From: Bacteroidota bacterium
GTDB taxonomy: Bacteria; Bacteroidota; Bacteroidia; Chitinophagales; Chitinophagaceae
NCBI GenBank assembly: GCA_023440945.1
Contig: JAEZRL010000281.1
Span: 1-7,229, forward strand
Reading direction: 5' to 3'
Length of the DNA stretch: 7,229 nt
Below the pieces are notes generated by a model. The model was given only the letters and a program-made list of their open reading frames with translations, was not told where the DNA came from and ran no database searches. This document shows positions 1 to 6,408 of this stretch, piece after piece; position 1 is the first letter of the stretch; each line of letters starts with the position of its first letter. A program made the translations under genes and the position numbers.

Positions 1-405
1 CGTCACAACTTTTCTGGCAACTTCAGCACTCATCGGGCTTCCGCCATTCACCAGTTCAAATATGGCATCAATAATCTTTGCAGGCGATGATGATTTGAGC
101 ATATAACCATGTGCCCCTGCACTTAAAGCTCTGAATATCTTTTCGTCTTCATTATAAGCCGTACACATTATACTTAAAGTGGAAGGTGAAATTGTATTGA
201 TCCTTTTTACGAGTTCAATACCATCCATACGGGGAAGATTAATATCAATTAACGCTACATTCGGCTGCAACAGTGTAATTTCATCAACCGCTTTTTCAGC
301 GTTCTCATAAGTACCAACACATTCAAGGCCTGGTGTCGTTTTTATCAATAGCTGCAGGGTTTCTCTGTAATCTTTCCAATCTTCTATGATGCATACCGTT
401 ACCAT
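1..405 (-). CDS. NarL/LuxR-family response regulator, receiver domain (partial, C-terminus beyond window)
   Basis: This is the N-terminal 135 codons of a response regulator; the frame runs open off the left edge. The translation begins MVTVCIIEDW. The receiver landmarks are visible: acidic pair E8-D9, phospho-acceptor D54 in ALIDINLPRMDG, T82, and conserved K104 in the YMLKSS motif. The tail GGSPMSAEVARKVV is the usual linker into a LuxR-type helix-turn-helix in NarL-family regulators, so a DNA-binding domain is expected just outside the window (inference from family architecture). The start was chosen because it places the acidic pair at the normal distance from the N-terminus; the next upstream ATG (408-410) is followed at once by a stop. 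It lies 95 bases downstream of a histidine kinase gene on the same strand, so it is probably the kinase's partner, phosphorylated on D54 and acting as a transcription factor. The target genes are unknown. Confidence 0.93.
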   Translation of the reverse strand, partial: MVTVCIIEDWKDYRETLQLLIKTTPGLECVGTYENAEKAVDEITLLQPNVALIDINLPRMDGIELVKRINTISPSTLSIMCTAYNEDEKIFRALSAGAHGYMLKSSSPAKIIDAIFELVNGGSPMSAEVARKVVT

Positions 406-425
406 TACATGTTAATTAGAAACAT
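405..425 (-). other. Possible minigene overlapping the response-regulator start (TAATG)
   Basis: A six-codon frame (M-F-L-I-N-M) begins 4 bases after the stop of the glycine-rich minigene. It ends in TAA at 407-405, whose last A is the first base of the regulator's ATG, forming TAATG. Such stop-start overlaps can give translational coupling. With so few codons in AT-rich leader DNA, chance is a fully adequate explanation. Confidence 0.2.
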
Positions 426-429
426 TTTT

Positions 430-456
430 TTACCATCCGCCCCCACCCGCCATCAT
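430..456 (-). other. Putative 8-codon minigene / G-rich element in response-regulator leader
   Basis: In the gap between the kinase stop and the regulator start, the minus strand reads ATG ATG GCG GGT GGG GGC GGA TGG TAA, which would encode M-M-A-G-G-G-G-W. The same bases (433-451) form a run of closely spaced G-tracts (GG, GGG, GGGGG, GG, GG), unusual in this AT-rich DNA. No Shine-Dalgarno sequence precedes it, but none precedes the recognised genes here either. It could be a short upstream ORF, an RNA or DNA G-quadruplex of two-tetrad type, a protein-binding site, or chance. The reading frame and the G-tracts are seen directly; any function is inference. Confidence 0.35.
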
Positions 457-500
457 AATAATGCTTTGTAAAACACAGTAAATTAATGACTACAACTGTT

Positions 501-2276
501 TTATTCTATAACACTTTCGTGTGATAAATGTTCCAGGGGAATGGAAAAAGATATAAGCGTACCTTTCTTATTGCAGATATTAAAATCACCTTTTAATTCA
601 TCTGCTCTTTTTTGCATGGTAATTAAGCCATTACCTTTTTTGCCTCTCAAAATTTCTTCAGAAATACCGGGTCCGTTATCATGAATGGTAAGGCATAAAG
701 AATTATCGAACGTTATGGTTAACTCAACAAGTGTTGCATTGGCATGTTTGACAATATTATGCAGCGCTTCTTTTACTATTAAAAAAATGTTCCGCCGGTG
801 GTTGCCATTAACAGGCATATCAGGAATATTGTTGTCTATTTTTATGTTGCTCCCGATACCAACATCTTCAAGAAATCTTGCTGTAAACTGTCGTATATAA
901 ATTACAAGGCTTTGTAAATTGTCGTTGTTGATATTCAACGCCCAAACTATCTCGTTCATTTTTTGAACAAGCTCCTTTGATGATTCCGAAATTTTATTCA
1001 ATTGTTTTTCGGTATCACTGCCGGAGTTACCATGCATCGCCATTTCACTTATCAATCTTATCGTTGATAGTCCGCCTCCAAGATCATCGTGCAGCTCAGA
1101 AGAGATACGGTAGCGCTCTATTTCGATAGCATGTTTCTGGGCCAATTCGGCTTTTTGTATTTCGAATTCTATCTGCATTTTTCTTTTCTGGTGAATGCTT
1201 TTGATAATAAGATAAGTAGCGATTGCGGTGGCAATGAAAATGCTGATAAATGCAACGTTTACTGTCCGCTGCGCGGAAACCTTTAATTGCTGAAGATGGT
1301 TTTGCTGCTGCAGTTCTGCGATCTGTCTCTGCTTTTTTTCCGCTTCATATTTTGCTGATATTTCATTGAGCTTTTCGGGACTTATGTTCTCAACTGCTTT
1401 TTCTGCAGCTTTAAAAAAAGCTTCATTATATTTAATTGCGCTGTCTTTTTCATTTATATTAATGTAACTATTGATAAGCATGCGATAGCGATCGATGTTC
1501 AGATCATACAACGTCATTTGAGAATAATAAGGCAATGGTTGCTTTAGAATTTGTATTGCAGTAACGTAATCTTTTTTGCGTATATAACATTCTGCCAAAC
1601 GATTAAGATCTAACCTGCGCCGGATGGTTCTAACTTCCTCTCCATTTCCCAGAACAGAAGCGCTGTTTATTAAATAAAGATTTCTTTTTATCAGCGAGAT
1701 ACTTTGATCCAGTTTATTATTCTGTATCAGCTTGTTTATTCTAAGATCATTCAAAATAACTTCACCTAAGGTGTCTCTTCCTTTCTTATTTATCTCTATT
1801 GCTAATGACTCATATCTGACGCTGTTTAAAGAATCGTTTTGCATTTCATACAAATGAGCAAGACCTCCATAAACATGAAACAACATCTTATAATTCTTTG
1901 TTGCCTCGTAATAATTCTGCGCCTTTTGATAGTATGCTTTGGCAAGATTGAAATTCCGGGCATCGGTGGAAAATTCACCTAATTTGGTTTGGGTAAAATA
2001 ATATCTTGCTGAATCGCCGGCTTTGTAAGAATGTTCCTCTGATTTGATGGCATAAATGGTAGCAGAATCCCGATGTTCACTTTCAGCATAAAAAGTATAA
2101 ATGCCACCATAAATTTCGCCGAGTTTCTTACAATTATTTTCCTTTTTATACACGTTGATCATTCTGTTCAACGAATCGCGGTCGAGATCTTCAAGAGGAA
2201 GAGGTGTGATTTCGTGTTGGGCAGCAAGAGGTAGAACAGTACCTAAAAGTACTTTTAAAATAAATACTCTTCTCAT
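501..2276 (-). CDS. TPR-containing membrane sensor histidine kinase (HisKA_3/HATPase)
   Basis: Two-component sensor kinase of the NarX/DesK-like class with a TPR sensor region, an architecture common in Bacteroidota. Numbering is for the 591-residue form starting at 2276. That ATG gives a normal signal peptide (MRRVFILKVLLGTVLPLAAQ). An ATG seven codons upstream (2297) gives a 598-residue form with less typical hydrophobic residues ahead of the arginines. Residues about 50-295 are alpha-helical with TPR-like repeats, followed by a Gln/Lys-rich coiled coil (about 302-337), one transmembrane helix (about 339-359) and a second coiled coil. The HisKA_3 dimerisation motif ELHDDLGGGLS holds the phospho-acceptor H396. 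The ATPase domain has N-box residues E503 to N507 (EALHN), the G1 box DNGPG from D533, and the G2 box GNGL. All catalytic residues appear intact. It likely senses a periplasmic or envelope signal, autophosphorylates and passes phosphate to the regulator downstream. The ligand is unknown. Confidence 0.93.
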   Translation of the reverse strand: MRRVFILKVLLGTVLPLAAQHEITPLPLEDLDRDSLNRMINVYKKENNCKKLGEIYGGIYTFYAESEHRDSATIYAIKSEEHSYKAGDSARYYFTQTKLGEFSTDARNFNLAKAYYQKAQNYYEATKNYKMLFHVYGGLAHLYEMQNDSLNSVRYESLAIEINKKGRDTLGEVILNDLRINKLIQNNKLDQSISLIKRNLYLINSASVLGNGEEVRTIRRRLDLNRLAECYIRKKDYVTAIQILKQPLPYYSQMTLYDLNIDRYRMLINSYININEKDSAIKYNEAFFKAAEKAVENISPEKLNEISAKYEAEKKQRQIAELQQQNHLQQLKVSAQRTVNVAFISIFIATAIATYLIIKSIHQKRKMQIEFEIQKAELAQKHAIEIERYRISSELHDDLGGGLSTIRLISEMAMHGNSGSDTEKQLNKISESSKELVQKMNEIVWALNINNDNLQSLVIYIRQFTARFLEDVGIGSNIKIDNNIPDMPVNGNHRRNIFLIVKEALHNIVKHANATLVELTITFDNSLCLTIHDNGPGISEEILRGKKGNGLITMQKRADELKGDFNICNKKGTLISFSIPLEHLSHESVIE

Positions 2277-2499
2277 AAAAAGCACTATGCCAAACATGAA
2301 GTATTATTAGTGCTTATAAGATACTTACAATTTCGCTTGATTGCAATAAGAATCAATTAAAATGCATTCATATATTATCAATTTACAATAGAAGATGTAC
2401 CTGAAATAGCACAAGGTTACATTATACAGAATATTAAATGTATATCACAGCCAGAAGATATTGCTTAATTACAACTCAAAATTAGAATTCAGTGGAAAA
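2277..2499. other. Intergenic region upstream of the sensor kinase
   Basis: This stretch lies between the kinase start and the terminator of the trans-sulfuration enzyme gene and should hold the promoter of the kinase-regulator operon. No convincing TTG/TAnnTTTG pair was found on the minus strand. An inverted repeat TTGATT (2337-2342) / AATCAA (2351-2356) lies about 40 bases upstream of the possible ATG at 2297 and could be an operator, perhaps autoregulatory. This is inference. Confidence 0.35.
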
Positions 2500-2528
2500 G
2501 GAGCCAGACGTTGTAAATATCCGACTCC
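2496..2528 (-). terminator. Intrinsic terminator of the trans-sulfuration enzyme gene
   Basis: On the minus-strand RNA, GGAGUCGGAU (2528-2519) pairs over 10 consecutive positions, including three G-U wobbles, with GUCUGGCUCC (2509-2500). The loop is 9 bases and the stem is followed at once by UUUU. It begins 18 bases after the stop codon at 2547-2549, a normal position for a Rho-independent terminator. The wobbles make the stem much weaker on the opposite strand, so it points to minus-strand termination. It would insulate the downstream kinase operon from read-through. Confidence 0.75.
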
Positions 2529-2546
2529 TAATGTTCATAACATAAC

Positions 2547-3686
2547 TTACCCAATCGCCTGCTTCAGGTCTTCTATCAAATCTTCTGCATCTTCAATTCC
2601 AACGCTTAATCTTATCAGTGAATCACTTAAACCATTTTTTATTCTTTCTTCTCTTGGTATGGAAGCATGTGTCATCGTTGCGGGATGATTGATCAAACTT
2701 TCAACCCCACCCAAACTTTCTGCCAGTGCAAAAACTTTTGTAGATGATAAAACTCTTTTTGCATTTTCTGCGCTGTCATCTTTCAAAGTAAAACTCATCA
2801 TTCCGCCAAAACCACGCATCTGTTTTTTTGCAACAGCATAACCGGGATGATCTTCAAAACCGCACCAATACACTTTATCAACTGCCGGATTATTGCGCAA
2901 TGAATGAGCAACTTTTTCACCGTTCTCACAATGCCTTTGCATGCGCACATGCAATGTTTTAATACCTCTTAACACCAAGAAACAATCCTGCGGACCAGGC
3001 ACGGCACCACAGCTTTTTTGTATGAAATACAATTGCTCTCTCAAGGCTTCATCATTCATTATTAAAGCGCCTTGTATAACATCACTGTGACCACCCAAAT
3101 ATTTTGTTGCGGAATGCAGCACGATATCCGCATCAAGATCCAACGGGTTTTGCAAATAAGGCGAAGCAAAAGTGTTGTCAACACACAGTATCAAATTATG
3201 CTGTTTGGAAATGGATGCGACGGCAGCTATATCAACAATATTCATCAACGGATTAGTTGGTGTTTCTGTCCATATCAATTTTGTGTTGCTGTTGATGTAT
3301 TGTTTGATATTGTTTGCATCCTGCATGTTTATATAATGAAACTTAATACCAAACTTTTCAAATATCTTACTGAACAAACGATAGGTTCCTCCGTACATAT
3401 CATTTGCTGCAATCACTTCATCACCTGGTTTCAATAATTTCATCACTGCATCTGTTGCCGCAACACCACTGCTGAATGCCAAACCATATTTACCGTTTTC
3501 TATTTCAGCCAATGCTCTCTCCAATGCAAAACGTGTAGGATTTTGCGAACGTGCATATTCATAACCTTTATGTTCACCCGGGGCAGATTGAACAAAAGTT
3601 GAAGTTTGATAAATGGGCGTCATAATAGCACCAGTGCAAGGATCAGGTTCTACTCCGGCATGAATGAATTTTGTTGCTAATCTCAT
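2547..3686 (-). CDS. Cystathionine gamma-synthase/gamma-lyase family PLP enzyme
   Basis: Complete 379-residue cytosolic member of the Cys/Met metabolism PLP-dependent family, of the usual length. Visible family residues are Y44 and R46 in the YEYARSQNPTR motif (cofactor phosphate binding by the neighbouring subunit), D170 in CVDNTFASP (pairs with the pyridine nitrogen), the Schiff-base lysine K195 in HSATKYLGGHSD, and the carboxylate-binding arginine R359 in SLIRLSVGIE. The LAESLGGVESL segment, with E323, is shared by cystathionine gamma-synthases and gamma-lyases. The reaction is therefore either gamma-replacement (activated homoserine plus cysteine to cystathionine, methionine synthesis) or gamma-elimination (cystathionine to cysteine, 2-oxobutyrate and ammonia). 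Sequence alone does not separate metB from mccB/CTH types, so no symbol is given. The start MRLATKFIHAG matches the conserved family N-terminus. It stands alone, with its own terminator and no sulfur-metabolism neighbours in the window. Confidence 0.95.
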   Translation of the reverse strand: MRLATKFIHAGVEPDPCTGAIMTPIYQTSTFVQSAPGEHKGYEYARSQNPTRFALERALAEIENGKYGLAFSSGVAATDAVMKLLKPGDEVIAANDMYGGTYRLFSKIFEKFGIKFHYINMQDANNIKQYINSNTKLIWTETPTNPLMNIVDIAAVASISKQHNLILCVDNTFASPYLQNPLDLDADIVLHSATKYLGGHSDVIQGALIMNDEALREQLYFIQKSCGAVPGPQDCFLVLRGIKTLHVRMQRHCENGEKVAHSLRNNPAVDKVYWCGFEDHPGYAVAKKQMRGFGGMMSFTLKDDSAENAKRVLSSTKVFALAESLGGVESLINHPATMTHASIPREERIKNGLSDSLIRLSVGIEDAEDLIEDLKQAIG

Positions 3687-3719
3687 AATAAATTTTTTAG
3701 GTCAACAATCACTAAGCAG

Positions 3720-3752
3720 CAAAGATGAGCATTAAAGCATAAACAAAAACAA
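3720..3752 (-). promoter_or_regulatory. Possible promoter of the trans-sulfuration enzyme gene
   Basis: On the minus strand, TTG at 3752-3750 is followed after 22 bases by CATCTTTG (3727-3720), one base off the Bacteroidota -7 consensus TAnnTTTG. The predicted transcript would have a leader of roughly 25-30 bases. The spacing is at the long end of the accepted range and the first base of the -7 element is wrong, so this is tentative. Confidence 0.25.
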
Positions 3753-3952
3753 TTGTTTAAATGAGCCTTCTTTTACCGTTGATGTAACGCTCATTCAGAT
3801 TAACAAAAGGTTAACCGCTTTTGTGTAACAATGGCAAAGTGTTTCATCCGCTTTTTGAACCAGTTCATCCCCTATTTTTCATACTTCAGTAACAAGTATA
3901 TTCTTCGCTGCTGTTATTGCTGAAAATAACACTTCCGACCGTGTAGAAATGC

Positions 3953-3983
3953 TTGACTCGCCTTGTACATCCTTATAGTTTTA
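3953..3983 (+). promoter_or_regulatory. Bacteroidota-type promoter of the PepSY-like gene
   Basis: TTG at 3953-3955 is followed after exactly 20 bases by TAGTTTTA (3976-3983), matching seven of eight positions of the -7 element TAnnTTTG, with spacing typical of Bacteroidota primary-sigma promoters. Transcription would start near 3990, giving a short leader of about 30 bases. The AT-rich leader just before the ATG at 4019 lacks a Shine-Dalgarno sequence, as is usual in this phylum. If this promoter is right, the ATG at 3953 cannot be the start of the gene. Confidence 0.5.
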
Positions 3984-4018
3984 CATCAACAAATACATCA
4001 CACTTAAAACAATTAAAT

Positions 4019-4453
4019 ATGAAAAAGATAACCGCCTTAGCCATTGCAACTCTTATAAGTACTGCTTCTTTATTTGCCAACCCGGGAGCAAAACTTTTGA
4101 AAGCTTTTAATTCATCTTTTCCCAATGCACATAATGTAAAATGGCACGAAGATGATAAAGGCTTTCTTGCAAGCTTTAAAGAATCTGATATGCTTGTAAA
4201 AGTGAATTATGATAAAAATGGAGAATTTGTTAGTTCATTAAGATATTATCCAGAAAACAAATTACCGTTGAATGTATTAATGAGTTTGAAGAAAAGGTTT
4301 CCTGAAAAACAAATATTTGGTGTAACAGAAGTAACCACTGTTGATGCTGTGAATTATTATGTAAAAATGCAGGATGATAAAAGATGGTACACTGTAAAAT
4401 CTGATGCAAATGGTAACCTGCAGGTAGTAGAAAAATTTAAAAAACAATTATAG
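4019..4453 (+). CDS. Exported PepSY-like (BLIP-fold type) small protein
   Basis: A 144-residue protein starting MKKITALAIATLISTASLFA, a clear Sec signal peptide likely cut just after FA at about residue 20. This start was preferred over an in-frame ATG 66 bases upstream (3953), because that one puts 22 polar residues ahead of the signal peptide and lies on the promoter. The mature part has two similar halves. Each has a short helix ending in F-P (residues about 27-35 and 87-95), then beta strands rich in V/Y/F, then a D-x-N-G turn (DKNG 65-68; DANG 129-132). This is the look of PepSY-like/beta-lactamase-inhibitor-like periplasmic proteins common in Bacteroidota; the family call is by pattern, not by search. 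No lipobox cysteine is present, so it is probably soluble in the periplasm. Its function is unknown. It is a single-gene unit, divergent from the PLP enzyme gene and convergent with asnB. Confidence 0.85.
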   Translation: MKKITALAIATLISTASLFANPGAKLLKAFNSSFPNAHNVKWHEDDKGFLASFKESDMLVKVNYDKNGEFVSSLRYYPENKLPLNVLMSLKKRFPEKQIFGVTEVTTVDAVNYYVKMQDDKRWYTVKSDANGNLQVVEKFKKQL

Positions 4454-6313
4454 TCAGAATAGAGAAGCAGCACACAGATAACGCCAGTCGTAATTACCGG
4501 CTTCGTGTGCTGCTTTTGGTTGTACTCTTTTTTGTAATACTTCTTTTTTCAGCACATTTTTTTCAACCAATATCTTTTTGCTTTCGTAAATCATTTCGTG
4601 GATGGTTTTATTTTCCATCCACTTTTTTTGCGGTGGTTCGTAACCTGTTTTATCTTTTCGCCAGCAAACAGGTGAAGGCAAATAATTGTTCATGCTTTTA
4701 CGCAATATCCACTTGGTAAAACCATCTTTTATTTTATAAGTTGAAGGAAGAGAAAAAACGAATTCAACAAGTTCATGATTTAAAAAAGGCAACCTTACCT
4801 CTCTTGAATGCGCCATTGAATTGCGATCTGCATATCTTAATAATTCTTCCAAACCAAACTGAAAAGTGTTGAAATAAAGTATTTCATCCAATTGTTTTAT
4901 AACTGGTTTATAAAGTGTATCGAAATTATTATAACGATGAAAAAATTCTGTATCAATATCTGCATCTTTCAAATGGTTAAAAGCTCTTTTCTGTAATTGT
5001 TGTGCTGTTTTTTCAGGAAGATAAGCTGCGAGATAATTCTTCCAGCTCCATTGTTCAAGGAAATTGTTTTGCTTTAGTAATTTTTTTTCTTTCGTAAATA
5101 ACGAAACATTTTTTTGCAACATTTCCTGCAAAAACCAGTGTGTATATTTTTTATAACCGCTTAATATTTCATCAGCGCCCTGTCCATCCAGTAACACCGT
5201 TACGTTGTTTTCTTTTGAAAGCTTATATACAAGAAATTGTGTTAACACGCTGCTGCTTTGTAAAGGTTCTTCCTGGTAATACATCAGTTCATTCCAATGC
5301 TTTATCCAATCTTCTGCGGAAGGCGCTATTGTTATTTGTTGTATATGTGCAAACTCTGCAACCTGTTTACTATATGCAGCTTCATCCTTTTCAAACGCAG
5401 GGAACACAGCAGTAAAGCCAATATTTTTCCATTGCAAGGATATATTCTTAAATTGATGAATTGCCGCAACAATACTTGAACTATCTACTCCACCACTTAA
5501 ACTTGTTCCTGTTGCGACATCGCTTCGCAATCTTCTTTTCACAGATGCAAAAAATAATTCACGGAATTTCTCAATAGCATCATTCTCTGAAATATTGATC
5601 GAAGTTAATTTCGGCCTGTACCATTTTCGCATTTGCACTCTGCCTGCAGATGGTTGAATTGTAAGATAGTTTCCGGGTGGTAATGAGAGGATATTGTTGT
5701 AAAAAGTTTCTGTTTTCTTTTGCGGATTTTGCACATAACCAAGGGCAAGATAATTAAGCATCATGGTACCGTTGAGGTTCTTTGGTGCACCTCCAGCAAA
5801 CAACGCTTTCATTTCACTTGCAAATAAAAATTGCTCAAACCTTCCACGTTGTTTATATTCTGCATAATAATACAAAGGCTTCTCACCAAAACGATCTCTT
5901 GCAATAAAAAGCTCCTGTGTTTTATCATCCCATAAAGCAAAAGCAAACATGCCATCAAAATGATGCAGACAATCCTTTCCCCAATAATCGTAGGCAGCAG
6001 GAATAACTTCGGTATCGGATTTTGAAGAAAAGGTATATCCTTGCTTCTGCAAGGTTTCTTTCAGTTCAATATAATTATAGATCTCACCATTGTAAACAAG
6101 TGTGTAATGCAAGTAATGAAAAGGTTGCGAAGCATTTTGTGAAAGATCAACAACGCATAATCTTCTGTGTGCGAAACCAACTGTTTGAGAAGTATTTATC
6201 CAGTAACCTTCGTCTTCAGGACCACGATGTATCAATACATCTGCCATCCTTTGCAAACGAGGCTGTTGTATAAGAGATGGGTAAGGTGAAATAATTCCTG
6301 CAATACCACACAT
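4454..6313 (-). CDS. asnB: Glutamine-hydrolysing asparagine synthase
   Basis: Complete 619-residue class B asparagine synthetase: aspartate + glutamine + ATP give asparagine + glutamate + AMP + PPi, in the cytosol. The N-terminal Ntn-amidotransferase domain (about 1-200) starts MCGIAG, where C2 becomes the catalytic N-terminal cysteine after Met removal; this fixes the start. Glutamine-site residues are visible: R50 in the AHRRL motif, NGEIYN (75-80) and D100 in the SKSDTE motif. The synthetase domain has the PP-loop SGGVDSS (273-279) and DGQGADEILSGY (376-387). All key residues are intact. AsnB-like enzymes also amidate sugars or peptides in polysaccharide and peptide clusters; length and motifs fit ordinary AsnB, but the glycosidase gene next door leaves some doubt. 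It starts 95 bases after the glycosidase stop on the same strand with no clear promoter, so read-through from that gene is possible. Its stop codon directly abuts that of the PepSY-like gene on the other strand. Confidence 0.95.
   Translation of the reverse strand: MCGIAGIISPYPSLIQQPRLQRMADVLIHRGPEDEGYWINTSQTVGFAHRRLCVVDLSQNASQPFHYLHYTLVYNGEIYNYIELKETLQKQGYTFSSKSDTEVIPAAYDYWGKDCLHHFDGMFAFALWDDKTQELFIARDRFGEKPLYYYAEYKQRGRFEQFLFASEMKALFAGGAPKNLNGTMMLNYLALGYVQNPQKKTETFYNNILSLPPGNYLTIQPSAGRVQMRKWYRPKLTSINISENDAIEKFRELFFASVKRRLRSDVATGTSLSGGVDSSSIVAAIHQFKNISLQWKNIGFTAVFPAFEKDEAAYSKQVAEFAHIQQITIAPSAEDWIKHWNELMYYQEEPLQSSSVLTQFLVYKLSKENNVTVLLDGQGADEILSGYKKYTHWFLQEMLQKNVSLFTKEKKLLKQNNFLEQWSWKNYLAAYLPEKTAQQLQKRAFNHLKDADIDTEFFHRYNNFDTLYKPVIKQLDEILYFNTFQFGLEELLRYADRNSMAHSREVRLPFLNHELVEFVFSLPSTYKIKDGFTKWILRKSMNNYLPSPVCWRKDKTGYEPPQKKWMENKTIHEMIYESKKILVEKNVLKKEVLQKRVQPKAAHEAGNYDWRYLCAASLF
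4463..4517 (+). terminator. Probable intrinsic terminator of the PepSY-like gene, inside the 3' end of asnB
   Basis: AAGCAGCACAC (4465-4475) is a perfect 11-base inverted repeat of GTGTGCTGCTT (4505-4515). On the plus strand the 3' arm runs into TTTT (4514-4517). The 29-base loop contains a smaller stem, GCC (4483-4485) with GGC (4499-4501). On the minus strand no T-run follows the arm, so the polarity fits termination of the plus-strand gene that ends 11 bases upstream. The whole element lies within the last codons of the opposing asnB. The long loop makes it less canonical than the terminator near 2500. Confidence 0.55.
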
Positions 6314-6408
6314 GAATAAAAGTTTGAGTGCACAATTTACTCATCAATTAATTATCCGTTTGGCGTATCCTTGTTCACTTCTCCATACTTTACTTATCAA
6401 TAGCAATG

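Larger units (their letters stand above)
3687..4018. other. Divergent intergenic region with several inverted and direct repeats
   Basis: These 332 bases separate two divergent genes and contain no credible coding frame; the frame opening at 3953 is only an upstream extension of the 4019 gene. From left to right it holds the perfect palindrome AAACAATTGTTT (3747-3758), an inverted repeat ACAAAAG (3803-3809) / CTTTTGT (3818-3824) around a central GGTTAACC, an imperfect direct repeat TTCATCCnCTnTTT (3843-3856 and 3864-3877, period 21), and the inverted repeat TGAAC-CA-GTTCA (3856-3867). It then holds the plus-strand promoter near 3953-3983. No SAM-I riboswitch core was recognised upstream of the PLP enzyme gene. 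These repeats may be operators, but no regulator can be named. Confidence 0.5.

Noticed and set aside
2461..2688. 75-codon plus-strand frame starting between the kinase and PLP enzyme genes
   Set aside because: Its first part runs through the minus-strand terminator and the rest is antisense to the PLP enzyme C-terminus.
3072..3437. 121-codon plus-strand open frame inside the trans-sulfuration gene
   Set aside because: It is fully antisense to a well-supported enzyme gene, and its composition (Cys/His/Ile-rich) is what the complement of such a gene gives.
3687..3952. Possible SAM riboswitch upstream of the trans-sulfuration gene
   Set aside because: No SAM-I core or other recognisable aptamer elements were found in the minus-strand leader, and the likely leader is too short to hold one.
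3953..4018. Upstream in-frame start for the PepSY-like gene
   Set aside because: It would place 22 polar residues before a clear signal peptide, and it overlaps the best promoter match in the window.
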